Positions 1 to 6,551 are shown, numbered from the stretch's first letter. The stretch: 6,702 bases of DNA from Pseudonocardiaceae bacterium (GCA_025937115.1 JAICSB010000177.1:1-6702), one strand, 5' to 3'. The notes: generated from the letters alone by a model not told the origin. Numbers and translations: made by a program.

Positions 1-737
1 CGTTCTGCCGGGAGGGTTTGAACAGCGGGGCGGCGATCAGGTTCCCCACGCCGCCGGCCGGGAGCAGGTCCTGGGATGGGAACAGCCGGTCGTAGCTGGC
101 CAGCGTCATCCGGCCGCGCAGCGCCATCGCCTCCCGCAGCAGCCCCGTGCCAAGCCGCCGGGCCGTCTCGGCCGGGACCGGGGAGGTGAAGAACACCCAG
201 GCGTGCGCCCCCACGCCCGACCGGGAGACCTCCAGGGCGACCGGGACCTGCAGGGCACGGCCGGCCTTGACGTACATCAGCGCGTCGAACATCGCCTCCG
301 GACCGTCGAAGTCAGCCGCCAGCCACCAGCACCTATCGCCGTCCAGCAGCGGGTACAAGCCGATGTGGACCTCGCCCTTCAGGTGAGGCCAGCACCGCCG
401 GGGTCAGCGGCATGTAGCGGCGGTCCTCGTGCCGGACGCCGTTGCGCCAGCCGCCGCGCACCGCAGGGACCCACCCGGACTTCCCGGTCCGCTGGTTGTC
501 GTACCGGACCGCGTACACATCCGTCCGCGCGGCGAACAGCGCGCCGAAGAACGCCACCTTCGCCTCCTGCGGCGACCGGTGATGCACGACCCCGGGCGGT
601 GCCTCGAAGAAGGCGACCTGCCCAGGCACGGGCGGGGCAGCCTGCCGCGGGGTCAGCCGCAGCAGCTTCAGCAACCGCGCATTCTCCGCCCGCAGGCGCG
701 CCAGCTCAGCCTCAACCACCGCCGGAATCTCAGCCAC
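1..737 (-). pseudogene. TOTE conflict-system archaeo-eukaryotic primase protein, N-terminal part, frameshifted and cut by window edge
   Basis: The GTG at 737 starts residues MAEIPAVVEAEL; an in-frame TAG lies four codons upstream, so no earlier start is possible. Residues 8-30 form a leucine-rich heptad stretch (VEAELARLRAENARLLKLL) that looks like a coiled coil. The frame is open to about 387; it then continues only in another minus-strand frame from 385 down to base 1 (HLKGEVHIGLYPLL onward). Joined, about 246 residues are visible. They hold WWLAADFDG (catalytic DxD at 313-305) and SRSGVGAHAWVFF (primase histidine at 205-203), the two hallmark motifs of archaeo-eukaryotic primases. I recognise the sequence as the actinobacterial TOTE-type family, whose members usually continue into a superfamily 2 helicase; that part would lie left of the window. 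These proteins are predicted, not proven here, to act in anti-invader conflict. No Shine-Dalgarno is evident. The shift may be a real mutation or a sequencing error; the family assignment is firm, the pseudogene status less so. Confidence 0.82.
383..389 (-). other. Frameshift site in the primase gene
   Basis: Upstream of this point the conserved text reads LTPAVLA in one frame; downstream it resumes as HLKGEVHIGLYPLLDG in another. The join needs one base removed or two bases added around the bases GGCCTCAC (coding strand). From memory, relatives read VLAAHL, which would mean a two-base loss. Left uncorrected, the first frame runs 17 more residues to a TAG at 335-333. No slippery heptamer or downstream structure suggesting programmed shifting is obvious. 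Confidence 0.8.
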
Positions 738-747
738 GCAAACAAGC

Positions 748-834
748 TATGCCGCCGAGTTGCCCAACGAGTGCTGGCAGTCCGACTTCACCCACTACCC
801 GCTCGCAAACGGCACGGACACCAAGATCCTGACC
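748..834 (+). pseudogene. IS481-type transposase fragment (start of DDE core)
   Basis: Translation from 748 gives YAAELPNECWQSDFTHY followed by PLANGTDTKILT. This is the conserved entry to the integrase-type catalytic core of IS481-family transposases, and the Asp at 784-786 is the first residue of the DDE triad. Neither the helix-turn-helix N-terminus nor the rest of the core (normally WLDDHSR and onward) is present. The match stops at about 826-834 and becomes another protein in the same frame. No start codon or terminal inverted repeat is seen, so this is debris rather than a functional element. Its left boundary lies somewhere between 738 and 748, immediately next to the divergent primase gene. 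Confidence 0.8.
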
Positions 835-936
835 GGCACACCGGAAGGCGTCGGCGCGCTGACCGACGGCGACGAGGTGCCGGTGACGGTCGAGTTGGTC
901 GGTACCCTGACGAACCGCGTGGTCATCCGCGACTGA
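826..936 (+). pseudogene. Fumarylacetoacetate hydrolase family protein, C-terminal remnant
   Basis: Codons from 826 read ILTGTPEGVGAL, then [18 protein letters not shown] and IRD, ending at TGA 934-936. The TGTPEGVG motif followed by a GD-x-V-x-V strand and a GTLxNRV ending is the characteristic C-terminus of the FAA hydrolase fold (acylpyruvases, 2-hydroxyhepta-2,4-dienedioate isomerases and relatives). Only 36 residues of a protein normally about 250-300 long remain. The 5' part, with the metal-binding and catalytic residues, has been replaced by transposase sequence. The natural stop is kept and overlaps the stop of the convergent ATPase gene by 3 bases (14 bases beyond that gene's end point). 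Function is lost; which member of the family it came from cannot be told. Confidence 0.78.
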
Positions 937-1738
937 TCTCCGTCGCCGCGAGCAGGTCCCTGGTGTAGGGGTGGCTTGGTGCCAGGAACACCTGGTCGCG
1001 GGGGCCTGCCTCGACGATCTCGCCCTGCGACATGACCGCGATGCGGTCGCAGAGGTAGCGCACGACCGCGAGGTCGTGGGAGATGAACAGGCAGGAGAAG
1101 CCGAACTCGCGCTGCAGGTCGGCGAGCTGGTTCAGGATCGCGGCCTGGACCGAGACGTCGAGGGCCGACGTGGGCTCGTCGGCCACGAGCAGCTGCGGCC
1201 GGGCGATGAGCGACCTGGCCAGGCCGACCCGCTGTCGCTGGCCGCCGGACAGCTCATGGGGGTAGCGGCTGCGCAGTTGCGGCGAGAGGCCGACCTGTGC
1301 GAGCATTTCGGCCACCTTGCCCGCCCGCCCCGGTGTCCGCTGGGCGTGAAGCGGGGCGGCGACGATATCGCCGACTGTCATGCGCGGGTTCAGTGACGAG
1401 TACGGATCCTGGAAGACCATGTGCATCTTCGGCCGCACCGGCAGAAGCTTGCGGCGGGGCAGGTGGGTGATGTCGGTGCCGTCGAGGCTGACCTGACCGC
1501 CGTCCGGCTCAAGCAGGCGCAGCACGCAGTGTGCCACGGTGGTCTTGCCGCTGCCGGACTCGCCCACCAGGCCGACGATCTCGCCCCGGCCGACTACCAG
1601 GTCAATGCCAGCGACGGCGCGCACCAACCCGCCGCCCGCCGCCCGCGGGACACGGAACGACTTGCGCAGCCCGGTCACCGAGAGCACCGGCGGCCCGGTG
1701 CTGTTGACTCTGTCGTGTTTCACTGTTTCGCCGCTCAC
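923..1738 (-). CDS. Peptide/nickel-type ABC transporter ATPase, DppF/OppF-like, short form
   Basis: One of two ATPases that power the importer at the inner face of the membrane. The 271-residue protein has Walker A GESGSGKT (59-66), Q-loop [11 protein letters not shown] (Q110), signature LSGGQRQR (163-170), Walker B LLVADEP (183-189, catalytic E188) and H-loop histidine H221. It ends shortly after [10 protein letters not shown]. The usual cysteine-containing tail of many DppF/OppF proteins (320 or more residues) is absent, although short relatives such as NikE also lack it. The chosen GTG at 1738 overlaps the stop of the upstream ATPase (GTGA) and has GGGAG seven bases before it. A second in-frame GTG at 1723 is less well placed. 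It is the last gene of the operon, and its TGA at 925-923 converges on the hydrolase remnant. Because that remnant keeps its own natural stop, the short C-terminus is probably ancestral and not a truncation. Confidence 0.93.
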   Translation of the reverse strand: MSGETVKHDRVNSTGPPVLSVTGLRKSFRVPRAAGGGLVRAVAGIDLVVGRGEIVGLVGESGSGKTTVAHCVLRLLEPDGGQVSLDGTDITHLPRRKLLPVRPKMHMVFQDPYSSLNPRMTVGDIVAAPLHAQRTPGRAGKVAEMLAQVGLSPQLRSRYPHELSGGQRQRVGLARSLIARPQLLVADEPTSALDVSVQAAILNQLADLQREFGFSCLFISHDLAVVRYLCDRIAVMSQGEIVEAGPRDQVFLAPSHPYTRDLLAATEISRG

Positions 1739-2757
1739 AGTGCCGCTCCCGCCGGGTCCGGGATGCGGTCGAGCACGCACGCAGCCAGATGCGAACGGGC
1801 TGGCCCGACCGGGCGCAGCGGTGGCTGCGCGGTCAGGCACCGGGACTCGGCATACGGGCAGCGCGGGCTGAACACGCATTGCTCCGGTTCGCCGCGGAGC
1901 AGCGGGACCTGCCCGGGGATCGGAGTCAGCCGCCGGGTGTCCCGTTCACTGTCCGGCCGCGGCACGGCCCCAAGCAGGCCGGCGGTGTACGGGTGACCGG
2001 GTGCCGCATAGAGGTCGTCGGTCGGTGCCTCCTCAAGCAGGTGCCCCGCGTACATCACGAGCACACGGTCGGCGAGCCCGCGAACCACGGCTAGGTTGTG
2101 CGTGATCAGCAGCACCGCCATGCCGAGGGTGGCGCGCAGGTCCCGCAGCAGGCCGATGATCTGCGCCTGGATCGTCGGGTCGAGTGCCGTCGTCGGCTCG
2201 TCGGCGATCAGCACGGCGGGACCGCAGGCGATGGCCATGGCGATCATGACCCGCTGCCGCATCCCGCCGGACAGCTGATGCGGGTATGAGCGCAGGTGCC
2301 GTGCCCCGTCCGGCAGCCGGACCAAGTCGAACAAGTCAAGGACCCGGGCCCGCGCGGCCTGCCTGGATAGCCCCTGGTGCCTGCGGACCACCTCGCTGAC
2401 CTGGGCGCCGACGGTCAGCGATGGGTTGAGTGCCGTCATCGGCTCCTGGAAGACCATGGCGATGGAAGCGCCGCGGACCTCCTCCAGCCGCCGGTGTGAG
2501 GCCGCCCGGAGGTCCTCGCCGCGGAACCAGACGTGCCCGCCGACCGTGGCGCCCGGAGGCTCGAGGCCGAGGACCGACAGTCCGGTCAGCGTCTTGCCAG
2601 ACCCGGATTCGCCGACGAGGCCGACCACCTCGTTCGCTTCGAGCGCCAGCGACACACCGCTGACCGCGAGCAGCGGCCCGCGCCGGGTGTTGAACCGCAC
2701 TAGCAGGTCCTCGATCCGCAGCACCGGGTCGTTGTCGCTCATCGCTGGGTTGCTCAT
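1735..2757 (-). CDS. Peptide/nickel-type ABC transporter ATPase, DppD/OppD-like, with cysteine-rich tail
   Basis: First ATPase of the pair, 340 residues, the usual DppD/OppD length. It contains Walker A GESGSGKT (49-56), Q-loop [11 protein letters not shown] (Q104), signature LSGGMRQR (162-169), Walker B AVLIADEP (181-188, E187) and H220. The C-terminal oligopeptide-transporter tail follows HPYTAGLL and carries four cysteines (C294, C300, C307, C327) in the pattern CxxxxxC, six residues, C, then C. In some OppD proteins this pattern holds an iron-sulfur cluster; that is inference here. The ATG at 2757 shares one base with the TAA of the permease gene (TAATG). The upstream GGGG is a modest ribosome site, so re-initiation by coupled ribosomes is likely. 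A second ATG at 2742 is possible but has no better site. The reading frame is open far upstream, but that extension lies inside the permease gene and is a shadow. Confidence 0.95.
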   Translation of the reverse strand: MSNPAMSDNDPVLRIEDLLVRFNTRRGPLLAVSGVSLALEANEVVGLVGESGSGKTLTGLSVLGLEPPGATVGGHVWFRGEDLRAASHRRLEEVRGASIAMVFQEPMTALNPSLTVGAQVSEVVRRHQGLSRQAARARVLDLFDLVRLPDGARHLRSYPHQLSGGMRQRVMIAMAIACGPAVLIADEPTTALDPTIQAQIIGLLRDLRATLGMAVLLITHNLAVVRGLADRVLVMYAGHLLEEAPTDDLYAAPGHPYTAGLLGAVPRPDSERDTRRLTPIPGQVPLLRGEPEQCVFSPRCPYAESRCLTAQPPLRPVGPARSHLAACVLDRIPDPAGAAL

Positions 2758-3653
2758 TACCGGCCCCGAGGGTTGAGCGCGTCGGTGATGCCGTCGCCGA
2801 GCAGGTTGAAGCAGAGCGCGGCTAGGAAGATCGCGATCCCGGGGAAGACCCCGAGCCACACCGACTGGTTCAAGTACTGCTGTGCCTGGGCCAGCATCCC
2901 GCCCCAGTCCGCTGTAGGCGGCTGGACGCCACGGCCGAGAAACGCCAAGATCGCGGCGCCGACGATCGAGGCCGGGATGGCGACCGTGGTCTGCACCGTG
3001 ACCGGGCGCAGCACGTTCGGCAGGATCTGCCGCCACAGGATCGTCAGGTCCCCCTCACCGTTGACCAGGGCCGCCTGGACATACTCCAGGTCGCGCACCT
3101 CAAGCGTCGCGCCGCGGGCGATTCTCGCGATCGCAGGCACCTGCGCGACACCGAGCGCGAGTACGGCGGTCCACAGGGTGGGCTCGGAGATCGCGGCCAG
3201 ACCGACGGCGAGCAGCAGGAACGGGAAGGCGAGCATCACGTCGGCGATCCGCATCAGCAGCATGTCGACCGGACCGCGGAAGTAGCCGGCGACCATCCCG
3301 TACGGCAGCCCGACCGCCGTGCCGAGCAGAGTGGACAGGATGCCAGCCGCAAGCGTGCTGCGCGCACCGTACAGCATCCTCGACAGAACGTCCCTGCCTA
3401 GCTGATCGGTGCCGAGCAGGTGGTGCGGTGCGCCCGGTGGGGCGAGCACGACCGCGAAGTTCGTCGCGCTCGGGTCATAGGGCGCTGTGAGCGGGCCGAA
3501 GACCGCGACGAGCACGACGATGAGCGAGCCCGCGGCGCCGACGATCGCAAGCGCGGTGAACCGCGGGCGGACCCTGGCGGTGCGGACGATCCGTGCCGCG
3601 ACCCGTCCGCTGACAGGGTCCGGAACGGCCGGCCCGGCGATCCCCGCGGTCAT
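2757..3653 (-). CDS. Peptide/nickel-type ABC transporter permease, DppC/OppC-like
   Basis: Integral membrane subunit, 298 residues. The N-terminal segment has a basic stretch (R21-R31) and then a first membrane helix at about 34-54. The OppC-type signature HLLGTDQLGRDVLSRMLYGAR lies at about 78-98. Further hydrophobic segments lie at about 100-122, 136-156, 162-178, 222-240 and 265-286. The cytoplasmic EAA loop that docks to the ATPases is EYVQAALVNGEGDLTIL (190-206) followed by RQILPN. The ATG at 3653 overlaps the upstream permease stop by four bases (ATGA) and has a good ribosome site, AGGGGA, five bases away, so this start is well supported. It pairs with the DppB-type permease to make the channel. 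Confidence 0.95.
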   Translation of the reverse strand: MTAGIAGPAVPDPVSGRVAARIVRTARVRPRFTALAIVGAAGSLIVVLVAVFGPLTAPYDPSATNFAVVLAPPGAPHHLLGTDQLGRDVLSRMLYGARSTLAAGILSTLLGTAVGLPYGMVAGYFRGPVDMLLMRIADVMLAFPFLLLAVGLAAISEPTLWTAVLALGVAQVPAIARIARGATLEVRDLEYVQAALVNGEGDLTILWRQILPNVLRPVTVQTTVAIPASIVGAAILAFLGRGVQPPTADWGGMLAQAQQYLNQSVWLGVFPGIAIFLAALCFNLLGDGITDALNPRGR

Positions 3654-4612
3654 GTGGTTCCCCTGGTGGCGGTGACCCGCAGTCGTGGATTGATGAGCGT
3701 GTAACACACATCGGTGAGCAGGTTCACGATGATGTACCCGGCGGCGGTCAGCAGCACTGCCCCTTGCAGTGTCGGGTAGTCCCGCTGGTAGACCGAGTCG
3801 AGCGTCAGCTGCCCGATGCCAGGAATGTTGAAGACCTCCTCGACGGTGACGATGCCGGCGATCAGCCCGCCCAACTGGAGGCCCACCACGGTCACCACGA
3901 TCATGAGGCTGTTGCGCAGCGCGTGCACCCAGATCACCTGCCATTCGCGCATGCCTTTGGCGCGAGCGGTGCGCACGTAGTCGGCGCCGAGCGCCTCGAT
4001 CATCGCTGCCCGCGTCTGCCGCATGATCACCGCGGCGAGCCCGGTGCCGAGCACGATCGCGGGCATGGCCATGTGCTCCAGGTTCCCGCCGAGCCCGTTC
4101 GCCAGCGGCACGAAGCCACCGGACGGCAGCACGTGCAGGTGCACCGCGAATATCAGGATCGCCAGGATGCCGAACCAGAAGTGCGGCAGCGAGAGCCCGC
4201 CGAGCGCGACCGCACTCGCGACCCAGTCGATGACCCGGCCGGGTCGCACTGCGGCGGCGACCCCGGCGGGCACGCCGATCGCGATCGCGAACAGGAGCGA
4301 GAGCACCGCGAGCTCGAGCGTGATCGGCAGCCGCTGCTCCAGCTGGGTGGATACCGGGATGTCGGTGATCGGCGAGGTGCCGAGCTGCCCGCTCAGCACC
4401 TGGCCGAGCCAACGTCCGTACTGCACGGGCAAGGGCTGGTCGAAGCCGTACGCGTGCATGGTGGCGGCCAGCGCCGCCGGATCGGTGGAGTCAGCCGACA
4501 GCGCCGTCGTCGGCCCACCGGGAAGAGCATGCACGGCAGCGAATACCACGACCGTTGCCAGCAGCAGGGTGACGAGCGCGATGACGGCGCGCCGTGCGAT
4601 GACCCAGGACAA
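3650..4612 (-). CDS. Peptide/nickel-type ABC transporter permease, DppB/OppB-like, TTG start
   Basis: First membrane subunit, 320 residues, normal DppB length. It shows the family N-terminus (MSWVIARRAVIALVTLLLAT, helix about 8-28), a periplasmic segment with LPVQYGRWLGQVLSGQLG (61-78), PITLELAVLSLLFAI beginning the next helix (about 96), and helices at about 101-121, 133-159, 183-198, 236-256 and 284-304. The cytoplasmic EAA loop is DYVRTARAKGM (211-221) through HALRNS. The conserved VEEVFNIPGIGQL (257-269) and DYPTLQG (279-284 region) are present. The start must be the TTG at 4612: the codon directly before it in frame is the TGA of the binding-protein gene, and the next in-frame alternatives would cut into the first helix. 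GGGTGGG lies a few bases upstream (4623-4617). The abutting stop and start suggest that ribosomes finishing the binding protein re-initiate here. Confidence 0.94.
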   Translation of the reverse strand: MSWVIARRAVIALVTLLLATVVVFAAVHALPGGPTTALSADSTDPAALAATMHAYGFDQPLPVQYGRWLGQVLSGQLGTSPITDIPVSTQLEQRLPITLELAVLSLLFAIAIGVPAGVAAAVRPGRVIDWVASAVALGGLSLPHFWFGILAILIFAVHLHVLPSGGFVPLANGLGGNLEHMAMPAIVLGTGLAAVIMRQTRAAMIEALGADYVRTARAKGMREWQVIWVHALRNSLMIVVTVVGLQLGGLIAGIVTVEEVFNIPGIGQLTLDSVYQRDYPTLQGAVLLTAAGYIIVNLLTDVCYTLINPRLRVTATRGTT

Positions 4613-6250
4613 TCAGCCCACCCGGGCGTACTCGAGCCGGATCAGACTGTCGGGCAGGTACTGCACGCCCGTGACATTCTTGCTCAGCCCGAGGAAGACC
4701 TTGGGGTACCACAGGTAGATGATGTTGAGTTCGGTGTGCATTAGCTGGACGGCCTGTGTGTAGAGCGCCTGCCGCTGCGTGGTGGACGTGGAGGCGCGGG
4801 CCTCGAGGAGCACGTTGTCCAGCGCCGGGTAGTCCGCGCCCGTGTAGTTGAGCCCGGCGCCTGGGTACCAGTCACTGAAGATGTTCTGGTCCGGGTCGAC
4901 CCGTCCCGACCAGCCGATTACGTACAACTCAAACTGGCCGGCCGCCGCCCTGGTGAGCGTGGTGGTGAACTCGAGCGGCTGCAGGCTCACGGCGAAGCCG
5001 GCCTGCGCTGCCATTGACTGGATGATCGAGCCGATCTGGAGGTTAAGCGGGTTGTTCGGCACCATGAGCGAGACATGGATCGGCGTCTTGAGCCCGGTGG
5101 CTGCGATGAGGTTCTTCGCCTCGGTGATGTTCTGCGCGGGGCAGGGCACGTTCACCGCCCATGGGCTGTTCGGGGGGATCGGCGTGCAGCCGGGCGTGTA
5201 GAGCCCTTCAAAGGCCACCTGGTTCAGCTGCGCGCGGTTCAGCGACAGTTCCAACGCCTCGCGCAGCGTGGGGTGGGTAGCGAACGGGTTGTTCGCAGTC
5301 CCGTAAGGCTTGAGCGACCCGTTCACGTTGCCGGTGTTGATGTCAAGGCCGCTGTAGCCGAGCGAGTTCTGGCTCTCAACGGTGGTGTTCGCGTTGTTCT
5401 TGAGCGCCTGCACGTTCTGCGGGGTAACCTCGTCGGCGACCTGGATCTGCCCGGACTCTAGGTCCGCCGCCATCGTGCTCGGGTCCGTGATGGCCTCGAA
5501 CGTGATCTGGGACAGGTGCACGTGGGCCTTGCCGTAGTAGTACGGCGACTTCTTCAGGATGATCGTGTCCAGGCTGGGCCTGGAGGAGAATTCATAGGGC
5601 CCGACGCACACCGGGTCCTGCGCGAAGTTGCTGCCGAGCTTCTTCAGCTGCGTAGGCGCGAGGATCATGCCCGACCGGTCGGCGAGGACCGACGTCAGCG
5701 GGGCGAACGGCGTGGACAGGTGCAGCACAACCGTGTCCGGGCCGCTCACGCTGACGCTGGTCAGGCCCTTGAGCTCGGCGGCGCGGACGGACTGGGGGTC
5801 GGTGAGGTAGTGCTCGAGCGTGGTCTGCACCGCTGCGGAGTTGAACGGCGTCCCGTCATTGAACTTCAAGCCGGGCTTGAGCTGAATGGTGTAGGTGCGG
5901 CCGCCGTCAGTGATGACCGGGAGCGATGCCGCGAGCTGGGGCACGATGTTCAGCTGCGCGTTGATGTCATACAGCTTCTGGCACATGTTCGCGAACACCG
6001 TGCGCCCGACGAAGGTGGAGGCGGTCGTTGGGTCGAGCGCGTCCGGGGCCGAGGCGAGCCCGACGGTGATGCTGCCCGACCCACCCGTGCCGCTAGTTCC
6101 AGTACTGCTGTTGCTGGTGCCGCCACCGGCGGTGGTGGTCGGCGAGGTACAGGCGGCGAGCCCGCCTACTAGTGTTGCCGCCGTTGTTGCGGCAACCAAG
6201 TGATAGCGCAATCTCCGATTGGCTCGGAAGTTCAGGCAGTTGGACACCAT
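4613..6250 (-). CDS. Family-5 extracellular solute-binding lipoprotein of the ABC importer (DppA/OppA-like)
   Basis: The 545-residue protein captures substrate outside the membrane and delivers it to the permeases. The N-terminus has basic residues (R9-R15), a hydrophobic stretch and the lipobox LAAC with C34 as the lipidated cysteine. A Gly/Ser/Thr-rich linker follows (about 35-59). The mature domain begins at SITVGLASAPDALDP and shows family-5 landmarks: LKPGLKFNDGTPF (124-136), VGPYEF (216-221), PTLREALELSLNR (327-339) and WSGRVDPDQN (447-456). Cysteines C355 and C370 bracket a proline-rich loop and could form a disulfide. It is first in the operon. ATG 6250 is the track-supported start, but no Shine-Dalgarno precedes it. 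An in-frame GTG follows directly and a TTG lies at codon 14; either would still keep most or all of the signal peptide. The substrate (peptide, metal complex, opine or other) is not predictable from this family alone. Confidence 0.95.
   Translation of the reverse strand: MVSNCLNFRANRRLRYHLVAATTAATLVGGLAACTSPTTTAGGGTSNSSTGTSGTGGSGSITVGLASAPDALDPTTASTFVGRTVFANMCQKLYDINAQLNIVPQLAASLPVITDGGRTYTIQLKPGLKFNDGTPFNSAAVQTTLEHYLTDPQSVRAAELKGLTSVSVSGPDTVVLHLSTPFAPLTSVLADRSGMILAPTQLKKLGSNFAQDPVCVGPYEFSSRPSLDTIILKKSPYYYGKAHVHLSQITFEAITDPSTMAADLESGQIQVADEVTPQNVQALKNNANTTVESQNSLGYSGLDINTGNVNGSLKPYGTANNPFATHPTLREALELSLNRAQLNQVAFEGLYTPGCTPIPPNSPWAVNVPCPAQNITEAKNLIAATGLKTPIHVSLMVPNNPLNLQIGSIIQSMAAQAGFAVSLQPLEFTTTLTRAAAGQFELYVIGWSGRVDPDQNIFSDWYPGAGLNYTGADYPALDNVLLEARASTSTTQRQALYTQAVQLMHTELNIIYLWYPKVFLGLSKNVTGVQYLPDSLIRLEYARVG
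6174..6196 (-). repeat. Perfect 8-base inverted repeat inside the signal-peptide codons
   Basis: GTTGCCGC (6174-6181) and GCGGCAAC (6189-6196) are exact reverse complements separated by seven bases. In the mRNA this gives an eight-pair GC-rich hairpin about 55-77 bases after the ATG, within the Ala/Thr codons of the lipoprotein signal peptide. It may simply reflect repeated Ala-Thr codons, but it could slow the ribosome during export or affect mRNA stability. Confidence 0.55.
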
Positions 6251-6280
6251 ACTAATATGATTTGGTCGCGCTGAAAATGA

Positions 6281-6342
6281 TAGACAGGTGAATTGTAAAT
6301 CCTGGTGCTTCAGTCACGCAGATTGACAGCAGAAACCTGTCA
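6281..6342. promoter_or_regulatory. Candidate operator: cluster of TGACAG-type half-sites upstream of the transporter operon
   Basis: TGACAG (6324-6329) and CTGTCA (6337-6342) form a perfect inverted repeat with a seven-base spacer. CAGTCA (6311-6316) forms a second, one-mismatch pair with the same TGACAG, also with seven bases between. The three half-sites are thus spaced exactly 13 bases apart. A further GACAGGT (6283-6289) is an exact inverse of ACCTGTC (6335-6341). The cluster lies about 30-90 bases upstream of the binding-protein ATG, where a repressor or activator would sit. No regulator gene is in the window, and clear -35 and -10 boxes could not be assigned with confidence. Confidence 0.45.
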
Positions 6343-6551
6343 CACACGCATCAGCCCCAGCCGAGGCCGCACGGGGGCGACACCAGGGTTAGGTATCCGG
6401 GTGTTATCGCTTCGGTGCTCTGCGTGTCTTCGTGTCTGCTTCTTGCCTGCGGGCGGATATGACTGAGGCGTTAGCAGCCCATTTCTCCCGTAGGTTCCAT
6501 ACTGCGTCATCGCCCTTGAGCTGTGGGTTTCGGCTGGGCGACGGTGGTCGC
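6343..6551. other. Stretch without a recognisable gene between the operon's upstream region and transposase debris
   Basis: No convincing coding region, RNA gene or terminator was found here. Minus-strand frames are open (one ends at 6404 with a charged tail, DDAVWNLREKWAANAS then a Lys/Arg-rich end), but third codon positions are mixed, unlike the genuine genes nearby. Nothing was recognised in the translations. The base composition is lower in G+C than in the operon. It is probably intergenic sequence or eroded mobile-element DNA. Confidence 0.5.

Noticed and set aside
203..968. Long plus-strand open frames at 203-832 and 429-968
   Set aside because: They are antisense to the primase gene, have Arg/Pro/Ala-rich low-complexity translations and match no family; the minus-strand text is clearly recognisable.
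1739..1879. N-terminal extension of the DppF-like ATPase up to 1879
   Set aside because: The added residues ([13 protein letters not shown]...) lie inside the upstream ATPase gene and match no transporter; the GTG at 1738 has a good ribosome site and a stop-start overlap.
2758..4412. Upstream extensions of the DppD-like (to 3036) and DppC-like (to 4412) genes
   Set aside because: Both extensions are out-of-frame readings of preceding genes; the chosen starts overlap the previous stop codons and fit the family N-termini.
3764..4744. 326-residue plus-strand open frame
   Set aside because: It is a shadow of the DppB-type permease and binding-protein genes; its translation is rich in Arg, Asp, Glu and His with no domain, as expected for the opposite strand of GC-rich genes.
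6324..6329. TTGACA-like -35 box on the plus strand at 6323-6329
   Set aside because: No matching -10 element lies at the right distance and there is no plus-strand gene downstream; the bases fit better as half of the inverted repeat.
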